Assembly (NCBI GenBank): GCA_905221605.1
Contig: CAJNDS010000635.1
Span: 367,001-431,000, forward strand
DNA: 64,000 bases
DNA from: Symbiodinium natans
Taxonomy: Eukaryota; Sar; Dinophyceae; Suessiales; Symbiodiniaceae
Direction of reading: 5' to 3'
Shown piece after piece: positions 52,935 through 64,000 of the stretch. The number at the start of each line of letters is the position of its first letter. Within the stretch, counting starts at the first letter, position 1. The notes under the pieces were generated by a model. It made no database searches, had not been told where the DNA came from, and worked only from the letters and a program-made list of their open reading frames with translations. The position numbers and the translations under genes are program-made.

Positions 52935-54510
52935 AACCTTTCAAAATTTTAAGGATTTTAAGGATTTTAAGGATTTTTAAAATTTTAAATGGGCCTGCCT
53001 CTTTCCGGAAAATGATTAAATTTTCTTTCAAAATTTTAAGGATTTTAAGGATTTTCAGAAATTTAAAAGGCCTTAAATTCCTTAAAATCCTTAAAATTTT
53101 GAAAGGCCCGGGCTTTCAAAATTTTAAGGATTTTAAGGATTTTTAAAATTTTAAATGGGCCTGCCTCTTTCCGGAAAATAATTTAATTTTCTTTCAAAAT
53201 TTTAGGATTTTAAGGATTTTAAGAAATTTAAAAGGCGCTAAATTCCTTAAAATCCTTAAATTTTGAAAGGCCCGGGCTTTCAAAATTTTAAGGATTTTAA
53301 GGATTTTAAGGATTTTTAAAATTTTAAATGGGCCTGCCTCTTTCCGGAAAATAATTTAATTTTCTTTCAAAATTTTAAGGATTTTAAGGATTTTAAGAAA
53401 TTTAAAAGGCCTTAAATTCCTTAAAATCCTTAAAATTTTGAAAGGCCCGGGCTTTCAAAATTAACGATTTTAAGGATTTTAAGGATTTTTAAAATTTTAA
53501 ATGTGCCTGCCTCTTTCCGGAAAATAATTTAATTCTCTTTCAAAATTTTCAGGATTTTAAGGATTTTAAGAAATTTAAAAGTCGCTAAATTCCTTAAAAT
53601 CCTTAAACTTTTGAAAGGCCCGGGCTTTCAAAATTTTAAGGATTTTAAGGATTTTAAGGATTTTAAGGATTTTTAAAATTTTAAATGGGCCTGCCTCTTT
53701 CCGGAAAATAATTTAATTTTCTTTCAAAATTTTAAGGATTTTAAAGATTTTAAGAAATTTAAAAGGCCTTAAATTCCTTAAAATCCATAAAATTTTGAAA
53801 GGCCCGGGCTTTCAAAATTTTAAGGCTTTTAAGGATTTTAAGGATTTTTAAAATTTTAAATGGGCCTGCCTCTTTCCGGAAAATCATTTAATTTTCTTTC
53901 AAAATTTTAAGGGTTTTAAGGATTTTAAGAAATTTAAAAGGCCTTAAATTCCTTAAAATCCTTAAAATTTTGAAAGGCCCGGGCTTTCAAAATTTTAGGG
54001 ATTTTAAGGATTTTAAGGATTTTTAAAATTTAAATGGGCCTGCCTCTTTCCGGAAAATAATTTAATTTTCTTTCAAAATTTTCAGGATTTTAAGGATTTT
54101 AAGAAATTTAAAAGGCCTTAAATTCCTTAAAATCCTTAAAATCTTGAAAGGCCCGGGCTTTCAAAATTTTAAGGATTTTAAGGATTTTAAAATTTTAAAT
54201 GGGCCTGCCTCTTTCCGGAAAATAATTTAATTTTCTTTCAAAATTTTAAGAAATTTAAAAGGCCTTAAATTCATTTAAATCCTTAAAATTTTGAAAGGTC
54301 CGGGCTTTCAAAATTTTAAGGATTTTAAGGATTTTAAGGATTTTAAGGATTTTTAAAATTTTAAATGGGCCTGCCTCTTTCCGGAAAATAATTTAATTTT
54401 CTTTCAAAATTTTAAGGATTTTAAGGATTTTAAGAATTTTAAAAGGCCTTAAATTCCTTAAAATCCTTAAAATTTTGAAAGGTCCGGGCTTTCAAAATTT
54501 TAAGGATTTT
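52935..54510 (-). repeat. AT-rich satellite array, inverted half
   Basis: The same monomer continues in reverse complement, marked by AAATGGGCCTGCCTCTTTCC near 52,988, 53,155, 53,328, 53,502, 53,688, 53,860, 54,036, 54,201 and 54,367. The switch happens inside one monomer's palindromic core at about 52,934, so the two arrays are head to head around a nearly perfect hairpin. Confidence 0.9.
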
Positions 54511-54599
54511 GTGGTCCTTTTAAAATTTCGGAAAACCCCTAAATTCCTTAAAATCCTTAAAATTTTGGAAGGCGAAGCAGGGCCGTCAAGTAACGCATA

Positions 54600-54962
54600 A
54601 AGGTCCTACATACATGGCCCTATGGTCTCTTCATAAGCATATCCCGACGTCATCCAGCCTACGCCGTTGACTTCAATGACCTCGACACCTGTGAACTGCT
54701 GGCTTCGACTGGGAGTGCGTTCGATGGGATTGAGGCTGGCTTGAAGGGTCCAGAGAACATGGGCTCTTTGAGGGTGCTAGGAGCTTCTCGAGTACCTTTT
54801 GCTTTGGCAATAATGTATCTTGCTAAATTCCAATTCCTGTTGCGCAAGCACAAACTTGATGCTGAAGCACAACTCATGCTCCTGCGTCGTGAGGACCACA
54901 ATACGGCAACACGGCGAGGGCGAGGGCGGGGCGGGGGGGGAGAAGGGGGTTTGCCAGCGTAG
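54600..54962 (+). other. Exon-like open stretch, unassigned
   Basis: One frame is open for about 120 codons with no in-frame ATG until 54,759. It encodes a mixed, amphipathic, protein-like sequence (A-V-D-F-N-D-L-D around 54,663-54,686; L-L-R-K-H-K-L-D near 54,840) ending in an Arg/Gly-rich low-complexity tail. Composition is unlike the surrounding repeats. It may be an isolated exon or gene fragment. No family was recognised. Confidence 0.25.
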
Positions 54963-55302
54963 TTCCTCCGATTTTCAAAGGAGACAGTCATCTTTGTGTA
55001 TATGAATCACGACTTGTTCCTTCATGGCCTATTCATCAGGCGGTATTTTGCTCTTTGGGACTCACGATCTCTCCTGTCTCAGGGTAAGCTGGGAGCAGAA
55101 TTGGGTCTAGTGCTTAGCTTACTTCATAAGGGAACCCAGCTTAAAAATTGACCCCTGAACTTCCCCAAGCCCTTTGAACAAATACTCCTAAATTTGGACT
55201 CCTGAAAAACAGTCTCCTCAACCCAAAACAAGGGAATATACGAAACATAAACACATCACCCCTCCCAGCAGCCCAAGTGTGCCCTTCAACACTCCACCAG
55301 TT

Positions 55303-55376
55303 GGGTTTAGGGTTTAGGGTTTAGGGTTTAGGGTTTAGGGTTTAGGGTTTAGGGTTTAGGGTTTAGGGTTTAGGGT
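55303..55376 (+). repeat. Perfect TTTAGGG array, about ten units
   Basis: Around ten and a half uninterrupted TTTAGGG units, one of the most homogeneous telomere-type tracts in the window. It is flanked by unique sequence on both sides, so it is interstitial. Confidence 0.9.
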
Positions 55377-57002
55377 AAAGAACCCTCCATTTGAAGCCGC
55401 ATAGGAACCCCCGCACAGACGAGGGATCAGGCTTAGGATGAAACAGATTGCGGACGATAGACTGCGTTTATTGCAAGCTTCCAACTTGATCTGTCGGGGA
55501 GGACCGGGCCGTGTCCTGACTCCTGACAACAAACACCCCACACCCTTGAGTTCGCGGCCTACGCACAGTGCGCCGGCTGTCATCAAGTCCAGCCAGTTGT
55601 TGTCTTGGCACATAGCTTGCTTCCAGCATTTCTTTTGGACCGAGGTGGGCAGTTGAGGGATACAGGAGCAAGAGGGGGTGACGGACAAACGCAATGAATA
55701 AGAATCAACCAAAACCAAACCCCAGGGATCAATGACAGGATCAACAAAACCAGTCATAATCTAGTAAGAACCAGGGGGGGTTGGGGCCCCACAGCCCCCC
55801 TTTGTACGATCAACCAGTCTGTGGGTATTGATGTGCAAAGACAATGCTCGTACAAGTCCCCTTGGTGGCAGACTGTTCTTGTCTTCAAGCGAGCTTGCTT
55901 CGCTGAAATACTTAAGAGGGTGGGGGGGGGGGGGGGCAGGCTCCCCTTGCAATATATCAACATATGAGAAATAGAAAACAACAGCAGGAGTAATCGAGTA
56001 GGAGTAGACACAATGTCCTACATGCAACTGCGCAGGGCTTAGGAACCTGACACCTACTTCGGCCAGGGCTCTGAATTCAAAACCAGCGATGACGTGATCG
56101 GCGAAGTTGTGCACAAGCGGGCCCTGGAACCGAAACTTACCGCAGGGTTTAGCCGAGCTGCTGAGTACCCTGACCCAAAAAAGGGTTAACCTTTGAATTA
56201 TGGTCGGATTCTATACACCCCAAAAAGGTTCAAGGTTATCTACTCAGCTACTAAGCTAGGGTTTGCAGCTTGGGGGGGGGGGGGGTTTAGGCTCTCCAGG
56301 CCCCTCAACCTTGAAACCCGCGAACTCCCACACCCGAATCAGGGACTCACCTTCGTGCTTGGGGGGGTTCATACTCTTCGGAGTTCAGAGCTCAGTGTTT
56401 CGGGTGCTGAGGCTTTTCAACGGCTGAACCTGATACTCAGCATCCCTCGCCCTGCTACATTCTCGCCTCTCGATTCCCGAAACATCCTAGGGGAAAATCA
56501 GCAAACAATAAAACCTCCGGAAACGGGAAGTACGACCTTGATGGGAATTCGTCGCGGCTCCCAAGCCCGATCGCCTGGACTACGTCGCCGATGAAGAGGT
56601 TGAACTTGATTTCCATTCCTCTGCGCTCGGCCGGTGCTTGAGCTTTCAGTTTAGGTGGTTTAGAGTTTCGAGTTTGGGGCTTGGGATTCAGGGTTTAGGG
56701 TTTAGGCTTAGGGTTTCAGGTCCAGTATCGGCTTAGGGGGGTTTGAGGGGTTTATGTTCCGAGGGCCTGAGGTCGTTCAGGATTTGCGCTTGCCGATTCA
56801 TGTTTCTGCCCCACCCCAAAAACTCTAAACCCTGAACCCCTAAACACCATCTGCAGGCCCTATACTTAGCAGTCGGGGCAATAGTCCAGTGGCCACCGGC
56901 ACCTCGCCAAGCCATGAGTTTTGCGACTTCTAGCTTGCAGGATTTAGGGTTGGGGTGTAGGGCTCAGGCTTGAAACCTGTAATTATCTTGCTCTTTTGAG
57001 CG
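55377..57002. other. Unique non-genic sequence with G runs
   Basis: Mixed sequence includes a G run interrupted by a T at about 55,919-55,936, a run of 13 or more G near 56,273-56,286, and short telomere-like text near 56,690-56,720. Open stretches up to about 133 codons lack recognisable features. No RNA gene is evident. Confidence 0.35.
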
Positions 57003-57316
57003 TCGTGCTTTTTGGGGATGTATCGTTCTCAAGTGGCTCGCTTTGCTGGCAAGAGGCTGTCGCTCGTCTGCGTCACAACCTGATGTTGGAAACCATCGAC
57101 TACGAGGCACAGCATGGGGCGAGGCGGCAGCTTGGTATGAAGTGTATCCGGGAATTCCTGGCAATGAAAGCCTTGGAAATGCTTGGGATGATCAATTGCT
57201 CAGGGGCACTGTTCAGTGCAAGCCAACATGTCGCAAGTCAGGTACAACACAAGCAATCGGCATGGGGTCTGTGTATGAGCCTTAAGTTCTTGGTACCACC
57301 AGCACGACACCAATAA
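57003..57316 (+). other. Exon-like open stretch, unassigned
   Basis: An open stretch of about 105 codons encodes a plausible helical protein segment (for example E-A-V-A-R-L-R-H-N-L-M near 57,052, and E-F-L-A-M-K-A-L-E-M near 57,152). It lies outside repeats. It may be an exon or a pseudogene fragment. Start, splice sites and family could not be identified. Confidence 0.22.
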
Positions 57317-57678
57317 TCCTCACGCCAACAAATCTTATTACGAAACAACTGGGACCCTCAAGCATTCTAGAGTTTTGTACCCAGCTGTAGATGCCCAGCA
57401 CACAACACCATACAAGAAAACAACCCTAAACCAGAACCACGAAGAGCCCCAGGCAGGGTCTAGGGCCGGTTCAATACTGTAGTTCTCAGTGACTATAAGA
57501 AACCCAGAAGGAAAAGGTCCAAAGTCACCTACTCAGCACCTAAGAGCTAGCATCCCTACCGGTGCAGCCCATCGCCAGCAGGCCTTGAACTTGATCGAGC
57601 CGCTCAGGGGCCCCTCTGCGAATCGCGCCTGCAACGACGTTGTTGTGAAGGATCTCAAGGATTTGCGACCTATGTTGG

Positions 57679-57835
57679 GATGTGTATATATATATATACT
57701 TATGTACTGATTTATATTTGTATTCACATTTTTGAATGAAAGAAAGAAAGAAAGAAAGAAAGACAGAATGATATTTTTGAAAGAAAGAAAGACCGAAATA
57801 TTGATTGATGATTGATTGATTGGTCGATAGTTTAG
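57679..57835. repeat. (TA)n, (GAAA)n and (GATT)n microsatellites
   Basis: A short TATATA tract near 57,685-57,700, a GAAA tetranucleotide array at about 57,737-57,763, and a degenerate ATTGATTG array at 57,800-57,825. Confidence 0.85.
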
Positions 57836-58094
57836 GGTTTGGGGCTGAGTCTTATTTGTAAGAGTTAGTGCGGGGGCCCTCCCCGAAGGAATGGCGACTG
57901 CACCGCGGCCTCATAGCGAGCTTTCTGCTCTCGCATCGTCAGGCCTTCCAGTTCGCCAAGGTTGGGAAACACCTGGCTTTGGCAGCGCAACATCCTCAGC
58001 CTTTTTGAAGTCCTGACCCCTACCTTTGCACCTTTGCATGCCAAGGTCTGAGTTTTCCATTTCGCACGTGCTGCTGCAGGCTCTGAACTTCTTG
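57836..58094 (-). other. Exon-like open stretch on the minus strand, unassigned
   Basis: Before the G-rich tract, a minus-strand frame reads as plausible protein (segments R-M-L-R-C-Q-S-Q-V-F and M-R-E-Q-K-A-R-Y-E-A-A). Its continuation into Pro- and His/Ala/Arg/Thr-rich sequence is only the translation of simple repeats. It may be a short gene fragment. Confidence 0.18.
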
Positions 58095-58095
58095 A

Positions 58096-58282
58096 GGGGG
58101 AGGGGGGGGGGGAGAGGGGGGCCGGGGGGGGGGGGGAGGCGGGGAGGGGGGGAGGGGGGGGGGAGGGGGGGGGGGGGGGGGGGGGGGGGGAGGGGGGGGA
58201 GGGGGGGGGAGGGGGGGGGGGGGGGAGGGGGGGGAGGGGGGGAGGGGGGGGAGGGGGGGGAAGGGGGGGAAGGGGGAGGGTA
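58096..58282. repeat. G-rich tract, (G5-9A)n
   Basis: About 185 bp of nearly pure G broken by single A and occasional C. It has extreme G-quadruplex potential on the plus strand. Polyproline and polyglycine translations are artefacts. Base calls and length in such a tract are unreliable. Confidence 0.92.
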
Positions 58283-58374
58283 GAGTGAATAACGGCAAAT
58301 TTCTTCTTGCACAGCTTCTTCTTCTTCATCGAGAGAGAGAGAGAGAGATCAACATCGACTGTGCAGGGTGTGTC

Positions 58375-58377
<3 letters not shown>

Positions 58378-58408
<31 letters not shown>
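58378..58408. repeat. (CA)n microsatellite
   Basis: About fifteen CA units, between a short (GA)n and the (GCGT)n array. Confidence 0.95.
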
Positions 58409-58409
<1 letters not shown>

Positions 58410-58417
58410 ACCCACGT

Positions 58418-58676
<259 letters not shown>

Positions 58677-58758
58677 CGCCTGAACATGTGGGCATGTGCT
58701 CCCACATTCTCGCGCTCGACTTCCCACACCCAGCAGATTCCGGAACAATGAACCTTAC

Positions 58759-58918
58759 TCCCTAAACCGACCAGACTCCCCAAATTCTGAAGCCCAAGCT
58801 CCATAACTACCCCGGAATCCATAGATGGTGGCAGAGGCACCATCAAGCGAAGCTCATGGAGGCCGCCGGCCTGGAGGATCTATCGTGTAGGAGTTTAGGG
58901 TTTAGGGTTTAGGGTTTA
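58759..58918. repeat. Telomere-capped module 5 (weak left arm)
   Basis: A single CCCTAAAC unit at about 58,760 is followed by ~125 bp of unique sequence and then three to four TTTAGGG units (58,893-58,918). Spacing fits the stronger modules, but the left arm is minimal. Confidence 0.35.
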
Positions 58919-59324
58919 CGTAGAGGTTAGGGAAGGCTCCCTCTTTCTACAGGGCCAAATGTGAGCGTTGGTTCCAGCTTCTTCCCCTTCCCTTTAGACC
59001 GGCCGCTTTAGACAAACTACCATCAACCTTCCCTTGAAACCCTAACCCCAAACTGTCCCTAAACCCCAACTCCCTAAGACTCGGCGCTGCCTGGCCCAAC
59101 GCCCTGACACCCCAAACTCGCAGCCGAAAACCTCCCAAAAGCACCAACAACACCACAAACCCTAAAGCGCAGAACAGGCCCAAAGCTCTAAACCCTGAAA
59201 CCTACCCTAAAACCCTCCAACCCCAGACCCTTACAAAACCCTAAGCCTCAAAAACCCAAAACCCTGAAATACCCAAATCACGCATGAACCACCCACCACC
59301 ACCCTGCGAACCCTAAACTCATGA
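58919..59324. other. Unique sequence with degenerate C-rich telomere-like text
   Basis: Many isolated CCCTAAC, CCCTAAAA and CCCTGAA words lie in C-rich DNA from about 59,035 onward, probably decayed telomere-like repeats. No gene was recognised. Confidence 0.4.
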
Positions 59325-59484
59325 TAAACCCTAAACCCTACCCCCCACCCCCACCCAACAAAAAAAAACAGGACCCCTTGGTGGTCCTCGAACTGCGGGG
59401 ACACCACCGGCCTCCGGGGGGGTCCGCAGGCTTCACTTCCACTCGCTCATGGAGGGGAGGAGGGTTCAGGGTTCAGGGTTCAGG
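59325..59484. repeat. Telomere-capped module 6 (variant right arm)
   Basis: CCCTAAA units (59,325-59,340), a core of ~120 bp, then a TTCAGGG array (59,461-59,484). The right arm is made of the TTCAGGG variant, so the pairing is less certain. Confidence 0.45.
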
Positions 59485-61414
59485 GACTTCCTCGTTCTTC
59501 ATAGGGAGTTAGGGAATAGCGTTCCCCCTTGTGCTAGTTCTTCCTAGAAGCCTGGAGGTAATTCGGGAATTCGCGTTTTCATGATAGTTCAAGGTCTGGT
59601 GGGAGGGGGGCGGGTAATGGGCTTAGAGGCTTCATTTCTGGACTCAAGGCGGATCAGGCTAGGGGCCCGTCAGGACAATCAAGGACAGACGGCGAAAAGG
59701 TTTGACGCACACATGCGTCGGTGTCCCTAAGCCCTAAGCTCCTAAATCCATAAGGCCCCCCATCCAATCGAGTCTGATCCAAACCCCTTGCTATGGAATC
59801 TGCTTGGGGAGGGCCTCCCCAGAAAGTCCTTGAACTTGGTCCTGACACCTGTGAGAGCGAAGCTCGAGGTGGCTTTGGACTTAGCGAATTCGTGAATTCA
59901 GCTCGGAAGGCTCCCGGGAGGCCTCAAACGCACAGTTCGAGACCCCCAAAGGCCCTAAGAGCACAGCGCTGCAGGGTTCAGGGTTCAAGGGTTCGGGTTC
60001 AAAGCCACATGTTAGGGCCTTCAGCATTCTAAGCCTGAACAGCAGGGACGACGACTTGCCGACAATTTGCGCTTTGGCTCTGTAGCGAGTGGCTGCATAA
60101 GCCATCACTCACTCATGGGTGCAACTATAGTTATAACTATAACCTCATTCCAGGAAACCCCTGGTCCATCTGCAGGCAAAACCTACCCAAAGCTTAGCAA
60201 CTCGCCGAACCCCGAGACCACCCAACACCGAACCCTAAGCCCCATAGACCCTGAATTCTAAACCCCCCTAAACACGGAATTCTGACTTGCTTCGGCCAAA
60301 TTTGAGATCCGAAAGCCCCAGTGACCTGGGACTCAGGGCATGGGTATGTGAGCGTCAAGCCAAGCCGCTGTCGATTCGCCATTCGACCCGGGAGGCTGAC
60401 TTGCCGTCTATTTCCTGGCAACCGTTCTTTGGGTCCGGGATCTGTCGTTTAGGCTTTATAAGGGTAGGGGCCTGCACCTTGCGACCGCAAGCCCCTCAGG
60501 CCTGTAAAAACCTTGTAGGACCCAAATCCCTGAATCTGAAACACCCGAGAGTTCGAGGTGGCGGGCCCTGGAATATCGGTTGCGAAAGTACGCACTTCAA
60601 GGATCTGGAACTCCGATTGCTCTACAGCCTCAAAAGACCCTCAACCCTAAACTTACCCAAGTGTTTTGACCTTCATCAGCTGACCACGGGCCTTCGTCTT
60701 GACAGCGAGGCTTTCCTGGCCGCGGACAATCACCGCCGTTGTATGCGCAATCTCATGCAACTTCAGCTCATGAAAACTGCCATCTAAATGGAAACAACAC
60801 CACAAAGTCATGTGCAAATGGTCACAGCACCAGGAAAAAGCATGCTCCAGCCTTTCATGCCAATTGCAGTCTGCATAAAGTAAAAGCACGTGCGCTTTAT
60901 AAGCTGGTGAGGAGTCAGGGAGAAGAGGCCGGCAGCGAAAGGGACAGAGGCAAAGGACTCGGGGCAGCAAGATCGCGATGGCCAGGACTGAGATTCTAGG
61001 AGTAGGATGCCATTCGGCATTCCGCGCTTCAGGCCTACGGTTGAGAGCCTAAGGCTCCAGTCAGCTTCGACCTAAACCCAGCAAATCAGGTTATGGAATT
61101 CTAAACGCGCAACCCTTCCCTAACCCCGAAACTCTTCCCTTGCGCCGCTGACTCCCAGATACCTGCAACCGGTTAAGGTCTCCATGAATTAGAAACAACG
61201 AGGACTTTAGTTCAAGTCTTCGGGAAATCCACACGAACCAGCAGAACATGCCCCATGCAGCGATTAATTAAGCCTTGAACCTCGATCCTGCAAGAGGAGA
61301 GATCTCCCAAAACATGGTACTTCTTCGAGGCCCTGAGCAAAAGCCGTGCACGAGAATAGGTACCTAGTAAAGGGGCCTACTGTAGGAAACTGAACAAAAC
61401 CATAAACCCCTAGA
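59485..61414. other. Unique non-genic sequence with possible exon-like fragment
   Basis: Mostly unique DNA with scattered degenerate telomere-like words. One frame ending at 60,787 (from about 60,660: segments L-D-S-E-A-F-L-A and N-L-M-Q-L-Q-L-M-K) looks protein-like, but I cannot assign it. No RNA genes or regulatory signals were recognised. Confidence 0.3.
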
Positions 61415-61650
61415 TCCTAAACCCTAACCCTAAACCCTAAACCCTAAACCCTAAACCATGAGCAATGGCAATCTGCGGAGACACCGGCAGAGGTAGAGAC
61501 AGGCCCGGCGGTGGCGCCAGCCGGTCAGTGCGCGACTTCTGCAGCAGGGGCTGCCCTGCGTTTTTGGGTTGGCGTTTAGCCTAGGGTTTAGGGTTTAGGG
61601 TTTAGGGTCTAGGGTGGAGGGTTTAGGGTTTAGGGTTTAGGGTTGAGGGT
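61415..61650. repeat. Telomere-capped module 7
   Basis: CCCTAAA arm (61,415-61,457), core of ~124 bp (61,458-61,581), then TTTAGGG arm to about 61,650 with GGTCTAGGG and GGGTTGAGGG variants that decay further to about 61,690. Confidence 0.75.
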
Positions 61651-61891
61651 TGAAGGTTGAGGGTTGACGGCCTTGAGGGTTGAGGGTTTAGGTGAGATTC
61701 TGTTGCAAGAGCTAAGAATAGGAGGCCCCGAATTCGGCAGAACTCCCAGATGCGGATGCCAAGTTTGATGTTGTCTGGGCAAGCCCTCCTTTCCTTAGCC
61801 TCGGGAACAGGCTCTAGCAAACCTTACTAGCTCTAAATAAGGAGAGATCTAAGGGCACCTTTATCCCCCTAAAGCTCTGGAGTTTAGAATT
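61651..61891. other. Unique spacer between modules 7 and 8
   Basis: Short unique sequence. The minus strand has a 30-40-codon protein-like stretch (K-L-G-I-R-I-W-E-F-C near 61,765-61,736) without an assignable family. Confidence 0.3.
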
Positions 61892-62113
61892 CCTAAACCC
61901 TAAACCCTAAACCCTAAACCCGATTAGGTACCAAAACCCCGACCATCCCAAAGCCCAGGCCTTCGGGAACGAGGGGCAAGGTCTGAGCAGGCACCTGGAT
62001 GTGCGGATGGGTGGTTTAGGGTTTAGGGTTTAGGGTTTAGGGTTTAGGGTTTAGGGTTTAGGGTTTAGGGTTTAGGGTTTAGGGTTTCGGGTTTCGGGTT
62101 TCGGGTTTCGGGT
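61892..62113. repeat. Telomere-capped module 8 with TTTCGGG variant end
   Basis: CCCTAAA arm (61,892-61,922), core of ~92 bp, then a TTTAGGG array from 62,015 of about ten units that switches cleanly to four TTTCGGG units at about 62,084-62,113. Confidence 0.8.
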
Positions 62114-64000
62114 TTTCGTTTAGGGGGGTGGGGGGGTGGGGTTGTTCGATCTTGGTTTTGAGGGTTGAGGCTGCTAGGCTTCGAGGGTCAACTACGAAAG
62201 ATGCAGCCAAAGGCCTCAGTCCGGGAACACGGGCAACTACGACTCGATGTAGAAAAACACAACCAATCTTGAAATTCAAAGCATAGATGGTGGGGAAAAT
62301 GCCACCAGATGGGTGCAGATACAGCTTGGGCGGGAAGGCGTGGCGCACTGGTGGTTCTTTCCGCGTGTGCTTTGTGTTTGGTTTGGGGCTTTTTCCGCCT
62401 CCTGGTTCCTAAACCCTACTCACCGGGGACGGGCAGGCTTGGTGGGGGTGGGTGGGGGGGGCTCCGTTATAGCCATTATAGTATTTTATAAGCTGCCGAA
62501 AAATCGGTCCATGGTTTCCAAGATATTTAAGCTAACTCAGACATCGGGGCCGCGGCAGTCTTGCACCGAGTGCCCCTGGCAAAAGTGAAAGGGCTGATCC
62601 AAACATAAACACAAAACCCCAAAGAACCCTAAACCCTAAACCCCAAAACCCGAAACTTCTCAGGGCTTAGGCTTCTCACTCAAACTTGCACAAGAGCCTT
62701 GTGGCGCTAGAAGAAAACCCCCAAAATCAGATAAACCCCTACTGACTGCTTACTGAGGAAGCTTTATGAAAGGGCACCTTGGAAGGTAATTTAGGGACTC
62801 TCAAGATCAAGTCGAGGAGCTGTAAACCAGAATCTTGTGCTGAGTGATTTATCAAAGCACCCTTGGGATTACTTCGGTTACCCGGTAGTAGGCTCCGCTC
62901 CAAGACAAAACTGCTAAGCTAAGAGACATTTTGCGGCGCCGGTGTACGCAGAACCTGCACGTAAACACTATGCAAACGGCGCAGTGCCCCAAACCCTAAA
63001 CCTTAAACCCTAATCCACACCTCTCTTCCTTCCCCCTCCCGCAGACCTCACACACCCTTCACACAGCTTGATTCATAGGCTAAATCAAACCCTGCAAAGC
63101 CGAGATCCCCAATCCCCAACCCCTGATTCAAAGTCACCAAATCCCCCTTAACCTAAACCCTGAAACTCAAATCCCTAAAGCCCCAGAAGCCCTGAAAACC
63201 ACTTGAACGACACCCCGTCCTGCCTCCGAGCCGTACCTGGCTCGGGTTCCTGTCAGGTCAGATAAGTCTGCAGAATATAACAGAATATGATAGACAGGAT
63301 ACTCGAATGTGATACCGCATTCTATGAGAAAGTATCGCATATGCAATGTTTCATATAATCAAGTATCATGGAATATGCCAGAGTGTACTATGATAGGACA
63401 GTAGAATGTGAAACAGTATGATGTAAAAAACAGAGTGTGTACATATTATGTGTATATATATATACATATTGAAAATACAAAGATATAATGCGGCACACAA
63501 GAGTCTCAAACGACCTAGTATCATAGCCGAACCACAAGAAGACATGAACTATTCGAATATGAGATGCCACCACTTACAAACACTTTAGTTTGCAACCAGG
63601 TACAAGCAATCTGCTAACTGCACCATGGGCACCCGGCTAGGGGTTAGGGCTTCGATGATGATGACTGCTGCTGCGTTTAAGGGTTTACGGCTTACGGTCA
63701 TTTGGGGGGTTTGGGAACCCTAAGCAAATTTTACATAACCGTACACTATGAAACCATTCCCTAAACCCAAAACCTGGAAACCCAAAACAATCAGTTAAAA
63801 TACTGCCAAAGACCTACACTAAACCGCACACCCTTGCGAAACCCTGAGCTTTGAAACCCCCAAACAAGAAGCTAAATCCTTGGCTGTGCTGTATCTGCTA
63901 TACTGCCATGGCCAGGCCAACACTATTGTGATGAAGCAATCGGCGCCCGCCACCACGAACAGTGTTAAGGTCCGAAGGTCAGCCAGGACCGATGACCACA
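62114..64000. other. Unique non-genic sequence to the right edge
   Basis: Mixed DNA with a few CCCTAAA units near 62,620-62,645 and 62,990-63,012. Between 63,265 and 63,430 there is an AT-rich stretch with loosely recurring GAATATGATA-like words. A TATATA tract lies near 63,452-63,463. No credible gene, RNA or promoter was recognised. Confidence 0.35.

Noticed and set aside
50881-54510. CRISPR-like array
   Set aside because: The repeats are long AT-rich satellite monomers without unique spacers or cas genes, and the DNA is clearly eukaryotic.
63540-63640. A tRNA-like stretch on the minus strand
   Set aside because: The A-box and B-box words do not match consensus and no cloverleaf could be drawn.

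Overview
The window looks like nuclear DNA of a photosynthetic alveolate, most likely a dinoflagellate, with a chromerid relative not excluded. The evidence is: TTTAGGG-type telomere-like tracts scattered through non-genic DNA in both orientations; a Ty1/copia-type reverse transcriptase with the L-Y-G-H-P-D variant I associate with dinoflagellate elements; CCCH zinc fingers in Gag in place of CCHC knuckles; and large fields of simple repeats. I see no conventional host gene. No database could be searched, so all family names rest on motifs read by eye.

Region 1 (1 to about 35,760) is one giant plus-strand LTR-retrotransposon-like element of the Ty1/copia class. It runs as a 5'-truncated Gag (1,492 codons from its first in-window ATG), a 3,525-codon Pol, a third ORF of 4,599 codons, and about 1.35 kb of non-coding tail. 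Pol carries protease, integrase, reverse transcriptase and RNase H. It also carries a methyltransferase-like domain before integrase and a predicted Fe(II)/2-oxoglutarate dioxygenase domain after it. The third ORF shows an ADP-ribosyltransferase-like motif set, a weak Tpt1/KptA-like region, two cysteine clusters and a long coiled coil. The whole element, including the tail, is strongly enriched on the sense strand for GATAG (usually GGATAG), and the enrichment stops at the element's right edge. A 100-N gap at 16,311-16,410 joins two contigs that repeat the same ~5.4 kb (11,020-16,310 and 16,411-21,843). The two copies are about 99.6% identical, with mostly silent differences plus frame-breaking indels, so the true element is probably about 30.4 kb or more.

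Region 2 (about 35.8-44.4 kb) is non-genic DNA with CCCTAAA/TTTAGGG tracts. In several places the tracts form a repeated architecture: CCCTAAA repeats, a unique core of about 92-125 bp, then TTTAGGG repeats. That is the orientation of two telomere-capped ends. Region 3 (about 44.4-49.9 kb) holds (CT)n/(GA)n microsatellites inside two families of degenerate tandem repeats. Next come a 30-bp minisatellite in 90-bp higher-order units (49.9-50.2 kb) and a purine-rich CGCGGGA region. Region 4 (about 50.9-54.5 kb) is an AT-rich satellite of roughly 165-225-bp monomers whose orientation flips once, at about 52,934, making a multi-kilobase inverted repeat. Region 5 (54.5-64 kb) mixes more telomere-capped modules, G-rich, (CA)n and (GCGT)n tracts, and short open stretches that look exon-like but that I cannot assign.

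Inferred working model: Gag coats an unusually long purine-rich RNA, perhaps recognising the recurrent GAUAG through its paired CCCH fingers. Pol copies and integrates it. The nucleic-acid-modifying-like domains and the NAD+-fold domains may act on the element's nucleic acid or on host factors. Only the core retroelement functions are secure.
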